Assembly (NCBI GenBank): GCA_051294375.1
Contig: CM119264.1
Coordinates: 23,444,858 to 23,508,857, forward strand
From: Paraspadella gotoi
Lineage: Eukaryota; Chaetognatha
Reading direction: 5' to 3'
Length of the DNA stretch: 64,000 nt
Positions 22,734-39,269 of this stretch are shown here, in pieces. Positions within the stretch are counted from its first letter, which is position 1; each line of letters begins with the position of its first letter. Under the pieces are notes generated by a model. It saw nothing but the letters and a program-made list of their open reading frames with translations. It had not been told where the DNA came from and did no database searches. The position numbers and the translations under genes are program-made.

Positions 22734-23419
22734 CAAAAACAATAAAACTGTGATTCTTTTTCAGCGACGTCAAAATGTTTACTTTCTGTTCGATAACCCT
22801 ACCACTCTTCAACCCCAATGCCCCCTTCGCTCTAACCCCTCATCGTAAACAACCCCCGCGTCTTAGAAGTTAGAACAAACTAACAAACGAGAATTAAAGA
22901 ATGAAATGAAGAATAACAATAAAGATTTGTTTCTTTTTCTTTCAATAAAAGTTTAAAAACTTTTTTTTTTAAATCTGAGATCGAAGGATCGGTTATCGCC
23001 TTTTGTCAAAATTTCGACGAGTTTTTATTGAAGACAAAACCTCTTGACTTACGACGATAACGACGACGACGAAAACGACGACGATCACAACAACAATCAC
23101 GACGAGGATAACAATGACACCAAAAAGCCGCGATCGAAAACTTCTTCACTTATCATTTTGATCTTTAAACTAATCTCGTTCTCTGTCTCGCTCTCGCTCT
23201 CAAACTTATCTTCTTAGATCTCTCGTTTGACTATTTCCATTTTCTGCGCAACATCGCGCATCTATGATTGTTATCCGTTATCGTTTCAATTTATAATAAT
23301 ATCGCTCTTCTGAAACGACTTGGAGGACAATAGGGCGATAATTTAAGAGCAGCTATCGCTTTCGCGATATCGCTCTTCTATCATCGCTCTTCTTGTCTCA
23401 TTACCGTCTCTCTTCCCAG
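21431..23419. other. AT-rich intergenic stretch
   Basis: CT tracts at 21609-21656 and 22653-22730, a GAC-like tract at 23052-23085, and three copies of ATCGCTCTTCT at 23301, 23369 and 23383. 21860-22550 is anonymous AT-rich DNA. Confidence 0.65.
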
Positions 23420-23474
23420 CGGCGGAGTCAACTTTTGTCCCTGGGACGAATTTCAATGGTTTGTCTCGACATAA
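23420..23474 (+). CDS. candidate short 3' exon
   Basis: The strong acceptor CGTCTCTCTTCCCAG (AG 23418-23419) precedes GGVNFCPWDEFQWFVST then TAA 23472-23474. The Trp/Cys/Phe-rich content is unlike the low-complexity frames nearby. Another frame from the same acceptor is also open. No upstream exon or polyadenylation signal found; product unknown. Confidence 0.2.
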
Positions 23475-23817
23475 CGTTTTTTAGTTTGTCTTTATGTCTT
23501 TATTTCTTTATTTCTATTAATCTTTCTTTCTTTGTTCCTATCTTTCCTTATTTTTTGGTTAATCCAGTTTATATCTTCCTCTTTTAATTCGATTTGAAAA
23601 TGTTGCTTTTTCTTTTCCACCGACTTCCTCTTCTGCAATCATCCCGCGATTTTTTTAACCTTATTTTTTTTAAATTAATATTGTTTTTCATATTTTCTCA
23701 AACATTGTTTCCCGGCTTCGCGTTTGTCAACCCGAAAGGCCGAAGCGGCTCTGAAAAACTCAATGGGATTTGGTCAAGAATTTTCAATTTTCCAAAATTG
23801 AAGGAAAAATAGATAAA

Positions 23818-23852
<35 letters not shown>

Positions 23853-24147
23853 NNNNNNNNNNNNNNNNNNNNNNNNNNNNNNNNNNNNNNNNNNNNNNNN
23901 NNNNNNNNNNNNNNNNNNNNNNNNNNNNNNNNNNNNNNNNNNNNNNNNNNNNNNNNNNNNNNNNNNNNNNNNNNNNNNNNNNNNNNNNNNNNNNNNNNNN
24001 NNNNNNNNNNNNNNNNNNNNNNNNNNNNNNNNNNNNNNNNNNNNNNNNNNNNNNNNNNNNNNNNNNNNNNNNNNNNNNNNNNNNNNNNNNNNNNNNNNNN
24101 NNNNNNNNNNNNNNNNNNNNNNNNNNNNNNNNNNNNNNNNNNNNNNN
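23853..24147. other. assembly gap, 295 N
   Basis: (CT)n on the left and (GA)n on the right, so the gap joins complementary repeats. Confidence 1.
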
Positions 24148-24222
24148 GAGAGAGAGAGAGAGAGGCTCCGGAAGCGGTGATCGTTGTTTCCTTGACTTCA
24201 TCTTTGGAATTTGGGCCTCGTG
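24148..24222 (-). CDS. candidate exon truncated by a gap (minus strand)
   Basis: A long pyrimidine tract ending CTCCTCTGCCAG (AG 24223-24224) precedes an open frame reading RGPNSKDEVKETTITASGAS before entering CT repeats and the gap at 24147. A second frame is also open. Product unknown. Confidence 0.3.
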
Positions 24223-24511
24223 CTGGCAGAGGAGGAGAAAGAAAGAAATAAATATATATAAAAAAAGAAAAAGAAAAAAGAAAAAGAAATAAAACCGTGG
24301 AAAGAGAGTTGAAAAAAATTGTTATCCTTTGAAATTTTGCGCAATTGTGATAAGCAGGGAAAAACCAAGAGACGGTGCCAAAGCAAAGGCGAAGGATACA
24401 AAAATGGAAAAACTTGACAAAAAATGGCAGAAAATGGCAACAAAATGGCATGTGGAGAGAAGATAAACGCAATCGAAAGCTAAAAAAAGACACCGATTGA
24501 AAATTATTCCC

Positions 24512-24703
24512 NNNNNNNNNNNNNNNNNNNNNNNNNNNNNNNNNNNNNNNNNNNNNNNNNNNNNNNNNNNNNNNNNNNNNNNNNNNNNNNNNNNNNNNNN
24601 NNNNNNNNNNNNNNNNNNNNNNNNNNNNNNNNNNNNNNNNNNNNNNNNNNNNNNNNNNNNNNNNNNNNNNNNNNNNNNNNNNNNNNNNNNNNNNNNNNNN
24701 NNN
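24512..24703. other. assembly gap, 192 N
   Basis: No repeat at either edge. Confidence 1.
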
Positions 24704-26026
<1,323 letters not shown>

Positions 26027-26140
26027 CGCGCCCGTGAACTAAAACGTGCCTCCTATTACTTTTTTTAAGTGGAAAAAAAAGTTTCGCTTTCGTAATTTTT
26101 TTCCCCGCTTCTCTTTTGTTCCTCGCGACAATGGAGACTG

Positions 26141-26201
26141 ATTGCCTAGTAACAATGGCCGACGGTTGCTTGGAGACAATGAGCGATGGTTGCTTAGCAA
26201 C
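26141..26201 (+). promoter_or_regulatory. three X-box (RFX) sites at exact 24-bp spacing
   Basis: ATTGCCTAGTAAC (26141-26153), GTTGCTTGGAGAC (26165-26177) and GTTGCTTAGCAAC (26189-26201) each fit the RFX X-box consensus RYYNYYN(1-3)RRNRAC with a 1-base spacer; the third is a perfect palindrome around its centre. RFX factors drive ciliary genes in animals. The block also lies in a weak plus-strand frame (26116-26307) whose DCLVTMA-like peptide repeats every eight residues, so a 24-bp minisatellite origin is possible. Confidence 0.5.
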
Positions 26202-26354
26202 GATGAATCCTCGCGTCGAGAAGAAACACAATGGAAAAAAAACGCTGGAGAGAGAAAGTGAGAGGGAGAAGGAGAGCGAGCGAGAGTCAGGTGCTCGAGA
26301 CGTATAAAGACTTTTCAAGGTCTTACTCGACTTCCGATGTACATTGTAGGTGTG

Positions 26355-27558
<1,204 letters not shown>

Positions 27559-27833
27559 NNNNNNNNNNNNNNNNNNNNNNNNNNNNNNNNNNNNNNNNNN
27601 NNNNNNNNNNNNNNNNNNNNNNNNNNNNNNNNNNNNNNNNNNNNNNNNNNNNNNNNNNNNNNNNNNNNNNNNNNNNNNNNNNNNNNNNNNNNNNNNNNNN
27701 NNNNNNNNNNNNNNNNNNNNNNNNNNNNNNNNNNNNNNNNNNNNNNNNNNNNNNNNNNNNNNNNNNNNNNNNNNNNNNNNNNNNNNNNNNNNNNNNNNNN
27801 NNNNNNNNNNNNNNNNNNNNNNNNNNNNNNNNN
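27559..27833. other. assembly gap, 275 N
   Basis: The right flank is (GA)n. Confidence 1.
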
Positions 27834-28037
27834 AGAGAGAGACGCACGAATTCACTCGTTGCTTTTTTGTTTCCATCCGTCAAGGACTTGACGTGAAATT
27901 CACCGACAAAAGAAAAGTGAAAAAAAGAAAGAAAAGGAAAAACATAAAAGGGAAGAGGGGAAAAAAGGAAAGAACCAAAGAGAAACAAATAATCAGAGCA
28001 AAAAAAAAGACAAATAATTCAAGCGTTTTGCGTGACG

Positions 28038-28062
28038 TCGTCGTCGTCGTCGTCGTCGTCGA
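28038..28062 (+). repeat. (CGT)n tract
   Basis: Short perfect trinucleotide repeat in otherwise A-rich anonymous DNA (27840-28510), which shows no gene. Confidence 0.95.
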
Positions 28063-28512
28063 AAACTTTCACAAAAGACAAACAAAACGACAACCAAACT
28101 TCGCACGCGATTTCCGTCGGACAATTAATTGTTTAATAAAGTTATAAACATTGGAAAGAGAGAAAAAAATATTTGTTAGTGAAATCAGATTTTTGAGAGA
28201 TAATAAAATCTTGGTGACCAAATTGGAGCGCGTATGAGAGAGAGAGAGAGAGAGACAGAGAGAGAAGAGGGAGTCATTTAAGGAAGGAAAAATAAGATTC
28301 ACAAACAGAGAACGGGTGAAACAGGGATGGTCACAGGTTTTTTTCACGTGAGACTGACGGATTTCGGTTCGGACATCTGCCGGCGAAGACAAAAGGCATC
28401 CGCGGGTGAAGGCGAAACAAAAGGGAAAAAAGGAGAAAAAAAAAGTTTCGCTCGAACGATTTCGTTGAAAAGTGAAGGAACTAAGAGGGAGTGAGGGAAG
28501 GAGGGAAGGAGG

Positions 28513-28609
28513 NNNNNNNNNNNNNNNNNNNNNNNNNNNNNNNNNNNNNNNNNNNNNNNNNNNNNNNNNNNNNNNNNNNNNNNNNNNNNNNNNNNNNNNN
28601 NNNNNNNNN
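28513..28609. other. assembly gap, 97 N
   Basis: GGAAGGAGG on the left, (GA)n on the right. Confidence 1.
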
Positions 28610-28646
<37 letters not shown>

Positions 28647-28649
28647 CGA

Positions 28650-30392
<1,743 letters not shown>

Positions 30393-30970
30393 CAGGTCAG
30401 TCTATAAAAAGTGACCCAACCTCACCCCCCACCTCGCTTTTTCTTTCTACTCCATTAGCACCCGCGTGTTGTTTCTCTTTTCTTCTCTTCCTTGTTTACT
30501 TTCTTTTTTCCTTTTTCTTTCTTTCTTTGGTCCGATTCGTCGTTCGAGTTTCGGCTTTGTTATGATTTCTTGACGATTCTTTGTTTGTTGTTGTTTATAT
30601 TTTTTTTTTATTATCATTTCTGGTTTAAATTTTGTTGGGCTGATTGAGAGTTTTTGGTTTATTGTCTATCGTAAGTTTAAATATTTTTGTCCTATTATTT
30701 AACAATATATCGATTCTTATCTTCCCCTCATCCCTGTTCCTCTCCATTCTCCCACCTTCAACCCCGTTTCCCTCTGACCACTTTCTCTCCGCCCAAGAAA
30801 TCCTTATCTTTCATTTTCCTCGTTGTAGCGAATCATCAGCTTTTCTCTTCTACATCTCGTCTTATCCGAACTCCGACGATAACTCACCCCGACCCACCCA
30901 ATCCTCCTCCTCCTCCTCCTCCTCCTCCGCCTAAACCTGAAGTCACATCTGGATCGAGCGGTCGAAATCT

Positions 30971-31080
30971 GGTCATTGATTATGAAAAAAATTTTGGGGG
31001 CAACAGTTGTTCATTACGAAGAATCCAGGGCAACAGTTGTTCATTATGAAACTCGGTGGTCAGCGGTTGTTCATTATCAG
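30971..31080 (+). repeat. 30-bp tandem repeat with an AACAGTTGTT core
   Basis: CAACAGTTGTTCATTA starts at 31001 and 31031, and CAGCGGTTGTTCATTA at 31061, exactly 30 bp apart, with a partial unit at 30971. The core is a near-palindrome containing Myb-like CAACAG/CTGTTG. Confidence 0.85.
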
Positions 31081-31510
31081 AATTTCGCCAACGAGAGAGA
31101 AGAAAAAATCAGTGGTCAATCAGAATAATGAGACGACGACGACGACGGCGATGACGACGGCCACTTTTCATTGACCTCTCGTTCCCCACTTCTCTCAACG
31201 CCTCTCTTTTCCCTTCCTTTCCTCTCTTTATTCGAATCGATTCTTCGCCGATTTTCTGGCCTTCGCTTCTCCTCAATTTCCATTTTCCTCTTTCCATTTT
31301 AAATTCTCAATATTCGTCTTTCTATTGTCATTTTGCGTCTTCCTTTTTTTCCACTTTCACCTCGATGCTTTTATCAATTTACGTTTCAATATTTATGAAA
31401 AGTTACGAAAGTTTTATTTTATTTTAGGGATAATCAAAAAATTGTACTTATCAGTTTTTCTTCATCTTTCAACTTTCAACTTTCAAGTTTCTTGTCATTT
31501 TGTCATTTTC

Positions 31511-31557
31511 CATCTCTCATCTCTCATCTCTCATCTCTCATCTCTCATCTCTCATCT
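31511..31557 (+). repeat. (CATCTCT)n heptamer repeat
   Basis: Six or more copies of a 7-bp unit; a (GAC)n-like tract follows at 31667-31712. Confidence 0.95.
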
Positions 31558-31763
31558 CCCTTTTCCCTTCCTTCTCTCTTCGCGCTCCGCCTTCGACTGA
31601 CCAGTGACCAGTTCACAATCAGTCGACTGAATCAAAATATCGATCACTTCACCGATAATATCGGTGATGACGACGACGACAAAGACGACGACGCCAAAGA
31701 CGACGACGACTACGACCTTATGATCGAGACAATGACAATGAACTGGACTTTGTCTCTTTGTCT

Positions 31764-31975
31764 NNNNNNNNNNNNNNNNNNNNNNNNNNNNNNNNNNNNN
31801 NNNNNNNNNNNNNNNNNNNNNNNNNNNNNNNNNNNNNNNNNNNNNNNNNNNNNNNNNNNNNNNNNNNNNNNNNNNNNNNNNNNNNNNNNNNNNNNNNNNN
31901 NNNNNNNNNNNNNNNNNNNNNNNNNNNNNNNNNNNNNNNNNNNNNNNNNNNNNNNNNNNNNNNNNNNNNNNNNNN
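31764..31975. other. assembly gap, 212 N
   Basis: TGTCTCTTTGTCT on the left. Confidence 1.
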
Positions 31976-32156
31976 GAACGAATTGAAGATTTGAGAGAGG
32001 GAGAAGGGGAGGGGAAGATCGAGAGGATGTGAACGGAGTTGGGGGAGGGGAGAGGGAGAAAGGGAGGAGAGACGTAATGAAGAAAAGAAAAGGAAAGAAG
32101 AGACGGAAGAATGCGGAGAGAGCGTAGAATCCATTTCTGACCAAAGATCGTTCCCG

Positions 32157-32303
32157 ATTGGCCGAAAAAAATCGAAGAAAGAATGCGGTTATCGCGTCGG
32201 TTAATTGATCGGAATGAACCGTCGGCGGTCGCTGATTGGTCAACTGAAACCATGACCGATCGCCGATTGGTGGAAGGAACGGTCAGCCTCGATCGCTGAT
32301 TGG
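32157..32303 (+). promoter_or_regulatory. array of inverted CCAAT (ATTGG) boxes, 31-33 bp phased
   Basis: ATTGG lies at 32157-32161, 32235-32239, 32266-32270 and 32299-32303, with a degenerate ATTGA at 32204. Successive distances are 47, 31, 31 and 33. Most are embedded in GATTGGC/T, the preferred NF-Y context. The array ends 34 bases before a 418-bp gap, where the gene start may lie. Confidence 0.5.
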
Positions 32304-32337
32304 CCGAAATGAAGTGTATTCTTAATTCTGCGCCGGA

Positions 32338-32755
32338 NNNNNNNNNNNNNNNNNNNNNNNNNNNNNNNNNNNNNNNNNNNNNNNNNNNNNNNNNNNNNNN
32401 NNNNNNNNNNNNNNNNNNNNNNNNNNNNNNNNNNNNNNNNNNNNNNNNNNNNNNNNNNNNNNNNNNNNNNNNNNNNNNNNNNNNNNNNNNNNNNNNNNNN
32501 NNNNNNNNNNNNNNNNNNNNNNNNNNNNNNNNNNNNNNNNNNNNNNNNNNNNNNNNNNNNNNNNNNNNNNNNNNNNNNNNNNNNNNNNNNNNNNNNNNNN
32601 NNNNNNNNNNNNNNNNNNNNNNNNNNNNNNNNNNNNNNNNNNNNNNNNNNNNNNNNNNNNNNNNNNNNNNNNNNNNNNNNNNNNNNNNNNNNNNNNNNNN
32701 NNNNNNNNNNNNNNNNNNNNNNNNNNNNNNNNNNNNNNNNNNNNNNNNNNNNNNN
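32338..32755. other. assembly gap, 418 N
   Basis: The left flank follows the CCAAT array; the right flank is an eight-G run. Confidence 1.
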
Positions 32756-33110
32756 GGGGGGGGTCGAGCGATAGGGGAACTAAAAATACGAATAGAGAAT
32801 ATAAAAGAAAAAAAGGAAAGAAACGTGTTTTTTTTTGTTTCGTCATTAGTTGTAAAAAGACTAGGGTTACAAAATTTAAAATGAATTTACCCAAAAATAA
32901 ATCAAACAACCTATATATCATGAAAACTAGAGTAAGTGTGTGGGTCGGTGACTGTGTGTTGAGATTTACAAATGATTTCAAATGATTTTAAACGTTAGTG
33001 TTTTTGATTTTGTTGAAGTTGAGTTTTCCAGTCATTTACACTGTCACTGTTTTTCATTAAGTTAATACTGTTTTTGGTATTAATTTTAAAAAATGCACCG
33101 AAGGACACGA
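32756..33110. other. AT-rich stretch
   Basis: No gene seen. Confidence 0.6.
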
Positions 33111-33120
33111 TGAATGATAG

Positions 33121-33125
33121 AAAAA

Positions 33126-33193
<68 letters not shown>

Positions 33194-33232
33194 AAAGAAA
33201 GAAGAAAAGAAAGAAAGAAAAGAAAGAATAAA
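33121..33232 (+). repeat. (GAAA)n microsatellite
   Basis: Near-perfect tetranucleotide tract. Confidence 0.97.
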
Positions 33233-33299
33233 AGTTTGGGTCTCTGAGTTATCGATTTTTTTTTCTTCTCATTTCGCTTTGGCTTCGAATGGACTCTGA

Positions 33300-33440
33300 T
33301 TAAAGGCGCCATGATTTATGGAGATTTATGAAGGTCGGCTCGCGGTTCGGTTCCACGCGGCGCCGGATTCCAGCGCCGGAAATTCATCGCCGACTCCGGA
33401 ACCGGCTTCGATGCAGTCTCGCCCCCTCTCCTCCCCAATG
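33300..33440. other. CpG-rich island with open frames on both strands
   Basis: The plus strand has MEIYEGRLAVRFHAAPDSS from 33318, with another plus frame and a minus frame equally open. The excess of CpG removes stop codons, so this may be a promoter or a short exon. No splice sites decide it. Confidence 0.25.
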
Positions 33441-33728
33441 AGAATTCTCCGATTTTCTCAATGCATTTCTTTGCATTTCTTACATTTTTTGTTTTATTTG
33501 TATTAAACTTTTGCTATAAATAACGTTAAATATTCTTTTGTTAAGATTTTTTTTCTCTTTTCTTTTGTTTTCTAGCAATTTCGATTGAATTTTCAAGTTT
33601 TCTCGATTTTTTCTTAAAAATTCTTTCTCAGACTTTCTTTTGTCTCTTATTTCCCAAGTGAATGGAATTGTTTTTTGTTTGTTTCTATGAGCCTCTTGTC
33701 TCTTGTTTCTAGAGTTATACCTTCAATT

Positions 33729-33730
<2 letters not shown>

Positions 33731-33812
<82 letters not shown>

Positions 33813-33813
33813 T
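33731..33813 (+). repeat. imperfect (CT)n tract
   Basis: CT repeat with two interruptions. The flanking 33441-34080 is T-rich anonymous DNA. Confidence 0.95.
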
Positions 33814-34086
33814 CTTGAATTGATTTCATTCTCCTTTTATTAATTCATTATCAATTCCTTCATTTCTCCCTCTGTTCTTTCACTGTTTCTCTCTCTTTCT
33901 CATTTTCTTTCTTTCTTTCATTCTCCCGACGATTCCCTTTTTTTCCTTCTTGTTTATTCCTTCTGCTGCTCTTTTGTTTACATCCAATCTCCTTTCGCTT
34001 TTGTCTCTATTGTCGACGTCTGATAATCAAGCGGGAGATGTCGCTCCGCGAAGACGTTCACAGAGTAAAAGAAAGAGGGTAAAGTT

Positions 34087-34088
34087 GA

Positions 34089-34184
<96 letters not shown>

Positions 34185-34196
34185 AAAGAAAAGAAA
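34087..34196 (+). repeat. (GAAA)n microsatellite
   Basis: Near-perfect tetranucleotide tract. Confidence 0.97.
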
Positions 34197-34511
34197 AAAG
34201 TGGATTAATTGAAGCGGGAACGAACTCGACGAATTTAAAAATGAATCAAGACTTAATCCTGATAAAATTCCGAGTCAAGAGAAATAATGGTGCAAAATGG
34301 AAAAGAATGAGGAAAGACTCGGTGAGACTTGTGGGGGAACGATTGTGAGGAGCGACTGTGGGGAGAGATTGTGGGGAGAGATTGTGGATGAGTTTTTGAG
34401 GACTGTGGGCTGAGAGCTGTAGTCGAATTTAAAACATTTCAACTTTTCGACGAAATAATACGAAACAGAAAACAAACAAGAAAACCGGAAACGGGGAAAT
34501 TCGGAGGAGAA

Positions 34512-34512
<1 letters not shown>

Positions 34513-34597
<85 letters not shown>
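34513..34597 (+). repeat. compound (GAC)n(GAT)n tract
   Basis: A perfect GAC run changes abruptly to a perfect GAT run at about 34544. In the minus frames it reads as poly-Arg/His or poly-Val/Ile, which are artefacts. Confidence 0.97.
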
Positions 34598-34598
<1 letters not shown>

Positions 34599-34767
34599 GC
34601 GATTATGACTAGAATAGAGTACAACAATATATCTATCCAAACTGGCGATTCTAAAAAAACTGTATAGTATCGCGTGAGGTTATACTAATCACACAGAAAA
34701 TTAAAGTGAGTCGATGACACGGTGATCACTAAAAATTGAAGGCATCTGAAAAACAGAAGGCAAAAGA

Positions 34768-34769
34768 GA

Positions 34770-34824
<55 letters not shown>

Positions 34825-35080
34825 AGAGAGATTTTATCGATTTAAATTTCGGACCGAGGTTTCAAGCTTTGGTGTTGAAATTGGAAAAATATGTGGAGAA
34901 AAACGAGAAAGGAGGAGGAGGAGGAGGAGGAGAGGGGGAGCGGGAGGAGGGGGAAGAGGAAGAGGGTAGAGGGGAGAGAGAGAGATAAGAAAAAGGAAGA
35001 GAGAGAGAGAGAAGAGGAGGAGGGTAGGAGATTGAGAGAGGTAAAAGAGACGGGAGGGAAAGAAAGACGGCAGGAGAGAA
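34768..35080 (+). repeat. GA-rich block
   Basis: (GA)n at 34768-34823 then AGG/GAGA-rich sequence. Confidence 0.9.
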
Positions 35081-35083
35081 GTG

Positions 35084-35094
35084 GGGCTCGAACC
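35084..35094 (-). other. isolated Pol III B-box-like element
   Basis: GGTTCGAGCCC on the minus strand fits GGTTCGANNCC exactly, but no A box or cloverleaf can be made around it. It is a tRNA or SINE remnant, or chance. Confidence 0.25.
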
Positions 35095-35349
35095 CGGGAC
35101 GCGGAATTTAAGATTTAAACAAAAAAAATAAGTCGAGACAGAATGAAAAAAAAAAGGAGACAGAAAAAAAAATCACAAAATCAAAAACTGTGTACAAAAA
35201 CGAATGAGAATTCGTTTGGAGGAGGAGGAAGAGGAGGAGGAGGAGGAGGAGAAGAGGGGAAGGGAAGAGGAAGAGGCGTATTGAGAAGGGAGTGGGGGAA
35301 GGTAGAAGTTAAAATAAAGAAAAACAAAAGAGTAGGAAATTCAAACTGG

Positions 35350-35471
35350 NNNNNNNNNNNNNNNNNNNNNNNNNNNNNNNNNNNNNNNNNNNNNNNNNNN
35401 NNNNNNNNNNNNNNNNNNNNNNNNNNNNNNNNNNNNNNNNNNNNNNNNNNNNNNNNNNNNNNNNNNNNNNN
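35350..35471. other. assembly gap, 122 N
   Basis: A-rich and purine-rich flanks. Confidence 1.
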
Positions 35472-36706
<1,235 letters not shown>

Positions 36707-37184
36707 TCAATTCGGTTATAAAATCGCATATAACTCTCTTATCACTTTAAATTTTTCTCTCGTTTCCCCGTTTGTTCCGTGAAACAGTTATATTAGCGTT
36801 TCCTTTCCCAATCTATGTCACATGTTGCTGCATCACCGAAACATCATAAACATGACACCACATCATCATAATCCCACCATAACTTTATCGCCACCTCATC
36901 GCTCAACCACCCGACCCCCTTTTTCTCCTCCTGGTCTGAAATCTCTCGTCCAGCCAGGATTATCTCTTTCCCTCCATTCTTTTCTCTGGCGATAAGACGA
37001 CGACGACGACGACGACAAGACGAGAGAATGATAGAGATGAGAATAGGACGAGTCGATCGAGATATGGGGAAGGAGGGGTAGAGGGGGATAGGAGGAGGAT
37101 AGGGGAGGATTGGGGAGGATAGGGAACAAGGGAAAGAAAGGTAGAGAGGACAGGAGGTAAAAAGGATCACTAAGAGATAGTGAA

Positions 37185-37242
<58 letters not shown>
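37185..37242 (+). repeat. (GAC)n trinucleotide tract, about 58 bp
   Basis: Perfect GAC repeat; interrupted GAC/GAT repeats continue at 37318-37400. Confidence 0.97.
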
Positions 37243-37245
<3 letters not shown>

Positions 37246-37560
37246 TAATCGCCAGTTGATCCTTCGGATGAGAATAAAACGCGTCGTTGATGCGATAACA
37301 ATGTCGCCCGAGGGTGACGAGGACGACGACGACAAAGACGATGATGATGATTATGATAGTGATGATGACGGAGAAAGCGACGGCGTCGGCGACGACAACG
37401 ATGAGGACAACGGCCAACGACAAAGTGTAAATTAAATCGCTTTATACTTTATACAAATAATACAAATAATAACGTAATAATAACACAAAGACCTTCGCTG
37501 ACTTCAGCGTTCACGCGAATGTAAAGAGGTGTACAAACTGCACCAAGAACGACAATCACC

Positions 37561-37749
37561 ATGACAACAGCAACGACAACAACAACGACTGCACCGCCCC
37601 CTCCCCGTGAATGGGCGTCGAATATAGTTCCTCTCAAAGTCCCGAGACCGGAAGCGGCGCGGACAAAAGCGCCGCTCGTACGTGAGGTGAAACGGGAAAG
37701 GCGGAAAAGAGGGCGCGGTTGTAAAGGGAAAGAGGAAGGGAGAAGGTAA
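37561..37749 (+). CDS. unrecognised 62-residue basic open frame
   Basis: CACC precedes the ATG, a favourable context. The frame starts with Thr/Ala repeats from ACA/ACG triplets, then APPPPREWASNIVPLKVPRP and a very basic C terminus. A minus-strand frame overlaps it. It could be a small nuclear protein or a CpG-rich non-coding patch. Confidence 0.15.
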   Translation: MTTATTTTTTAPPPPREWASNIVPLKVPRPEAARTKAPLVREVKRERRKRGRGCKGKEEGRR

Positions 37750-38063
37750 GGTGACATTTAGTGAAGGACATGAGGTGAAGATAGGGATAAGAGTTAGACG
37801 GGAGTTGAAAGTGGAGATGAGACCTCGGGGGGAGTCAGCTTACAGAAAATTATTGGAATTAAAAGGTGAATGAAGAAGGAAGAAGGGGATAAAAGGTGAG
37901 GGTCGGGTAAGTGTAAAGGGTAAGGTTGAAAGGCTTTGCTGCTATGGTGAAGGGTGAAGGAGAAAGACGAGGGTGAACCGGCGAACGACTGAGGTAATCA
38001 ATCACGAACCTTCGGCGCGACAATCGAGAAACGACTTCGCATGAGGGAAGAGAGAATCGCGGT

Positions 38064-38100
<37 letters not shown>

Positions 38101-38309
38101 NNNNNNNNNNNNNNNNNNNNNNNNNNNNNNNNNNNNNNNNNNNNNNNNNNNNNNNNNNNNNNNNNNNNNNNNNNNNNNNNNNNNNNNNNNNNNNNNNNNN
38201 NNNNNNNNNNNNNNNNNNNNNNNNNNNNNNNNNNNNNNNNNNNNNNNNNNNNNNNNNNNNNNNNNNNNNNNNNNNNNNNNNNNNNNNNNNNNNNNNNNNN
38301 NNNNNNNNN
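38101..38309. other. assembly gap, 209 N
   Basis: (GA)n on the left, poly-T on the right. Confidence 1.
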
Positions 38310-38495
38310 TTTTTTTTCTTATAATTTTTCTCATTTTCTCCTTCTTTCTTTTTTTTAATGTCCTCCTGATCAGCAGAGAGAAAAATCTAAAATTAAATAA
38401 ATAAAAAAAAGAAGGATTTAATCTAAATTTTCGCGGTGACTTGTTATTAAATTGTGTTTGGATCAAAACAAAAAAAGTTGTTGGTTAAGTTTTTT

Positions 38496-38675
38496 NNNNN
38501 NNNNNNNNNNNNNNNNNNNNNNNNNNNNNNNNNNNNNNNNNNNNNNNNNNNNNNNNNNNNNNNNNNNNNNNNNNNNNNNNNNNNNNNNNNNNNNNNNNNN
38601 NNNNNNNNNNNNNNNNNNNNNNNNNNNNNNNNNNNNNNNNNNNNNNNNNNNNNNNNNNNNNNNNNNNNNNNNNNN
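38496..38675. other. assembly gap, 180 N
   Basis: Poly-T on the left, (GA)n on the right. Confidence 1.
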
Positions 38676-38780
38676 GAGAGAGAGAGAGAGAGAGAGAGAG
38701 GGAAGGAAAAAAGGAAGGAGGGAAATATTTCTAAGGGTCAACTTCTATTGAATTCGAGGCCCCGACAACAACGACAACAA

Positions 38781-39269
38781 ATGCACCGGACCCATTACTA
38801 TATACGTCACAACAAACCAACGCCGAACAACAACAACAACGACAGCAATAACATCAAAACAACAACAACGACGACGACAAAAATATTAACGACAACTCCG
38901 AATCGCGTTTTTCTCATTATTCAAAGGGAATCGTCGCGATGTAAGCCGCGCGGATTTCGTTTCCCGATCTCTCTCATTCACGCGCCACCCCCCGACGTCA
39001 GGCCACGCCCCTCTCTCGAGACGCCCGTTTGTCGTTTGGACTTCCGCCGTCGTCTGTCGTCGTCGTCTGTCGTCGACATCGTAACGAGCGTCGGAGCCAG
39101 AAATTCCTCTTCGCAGAATTTTGTTTGTGGTGGACTTAAATCGGTAAATAAGGAACCCGACGACGAAGAGGTTTTTTTTTCCGGGTGGGGAAATCGGGAG
39201 GGGGGGGTTAGTTTGGGGGTGGTGGAAAGGGGTGGTCGGGCCAAAAAACGCCAATCCTTGACGGATTAG
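38781..39269 (+). CDS. unrecognised 162-residue open frame
   Basis: This is the longest open frame that neither crosses a gap nor consists only of repeat. It starts MHRTHYYIRHNKPT, passes an Asn/Thr-rich stretch made of AAC/ACG triplets, then a mixed-composition half ending RAKKRQSLTD. A 122-residue minus-strand frame overlaps it and the region is CpG-rich, which lengthens frames by chance. No domain recognised. Confidence 0.2.
   Translation: MHRTHYYIRHNKPTPNNNNNDSNNIKTTTTTTTKILTTTPNRVFLIIQRESSRCKPRGFRFPISLIHAPPPDVRPRPSLETPVCRLDFRRRLSSSSVVDIVTSVGARNSSSQNFVCGGLKSVNKEPDDEEVFFSGWGNREGGVSLGVVERGGRAKKRQSLTD

Noticed and set aside
26141-26201. CRISPR-like array from the 24-bp spaced repeats (also the 30-bp set at 31001-31076)
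   Set aside because: Units are contiguous tandem repeats without unique spacers, and the genome is eukaryotic.
35084-35094. tRNA gene on the minus strand
   Set aside because: Only a B box is present. Only three of five T-stem pairs form, and there is no A box, anticodon arm or acceptor stem.
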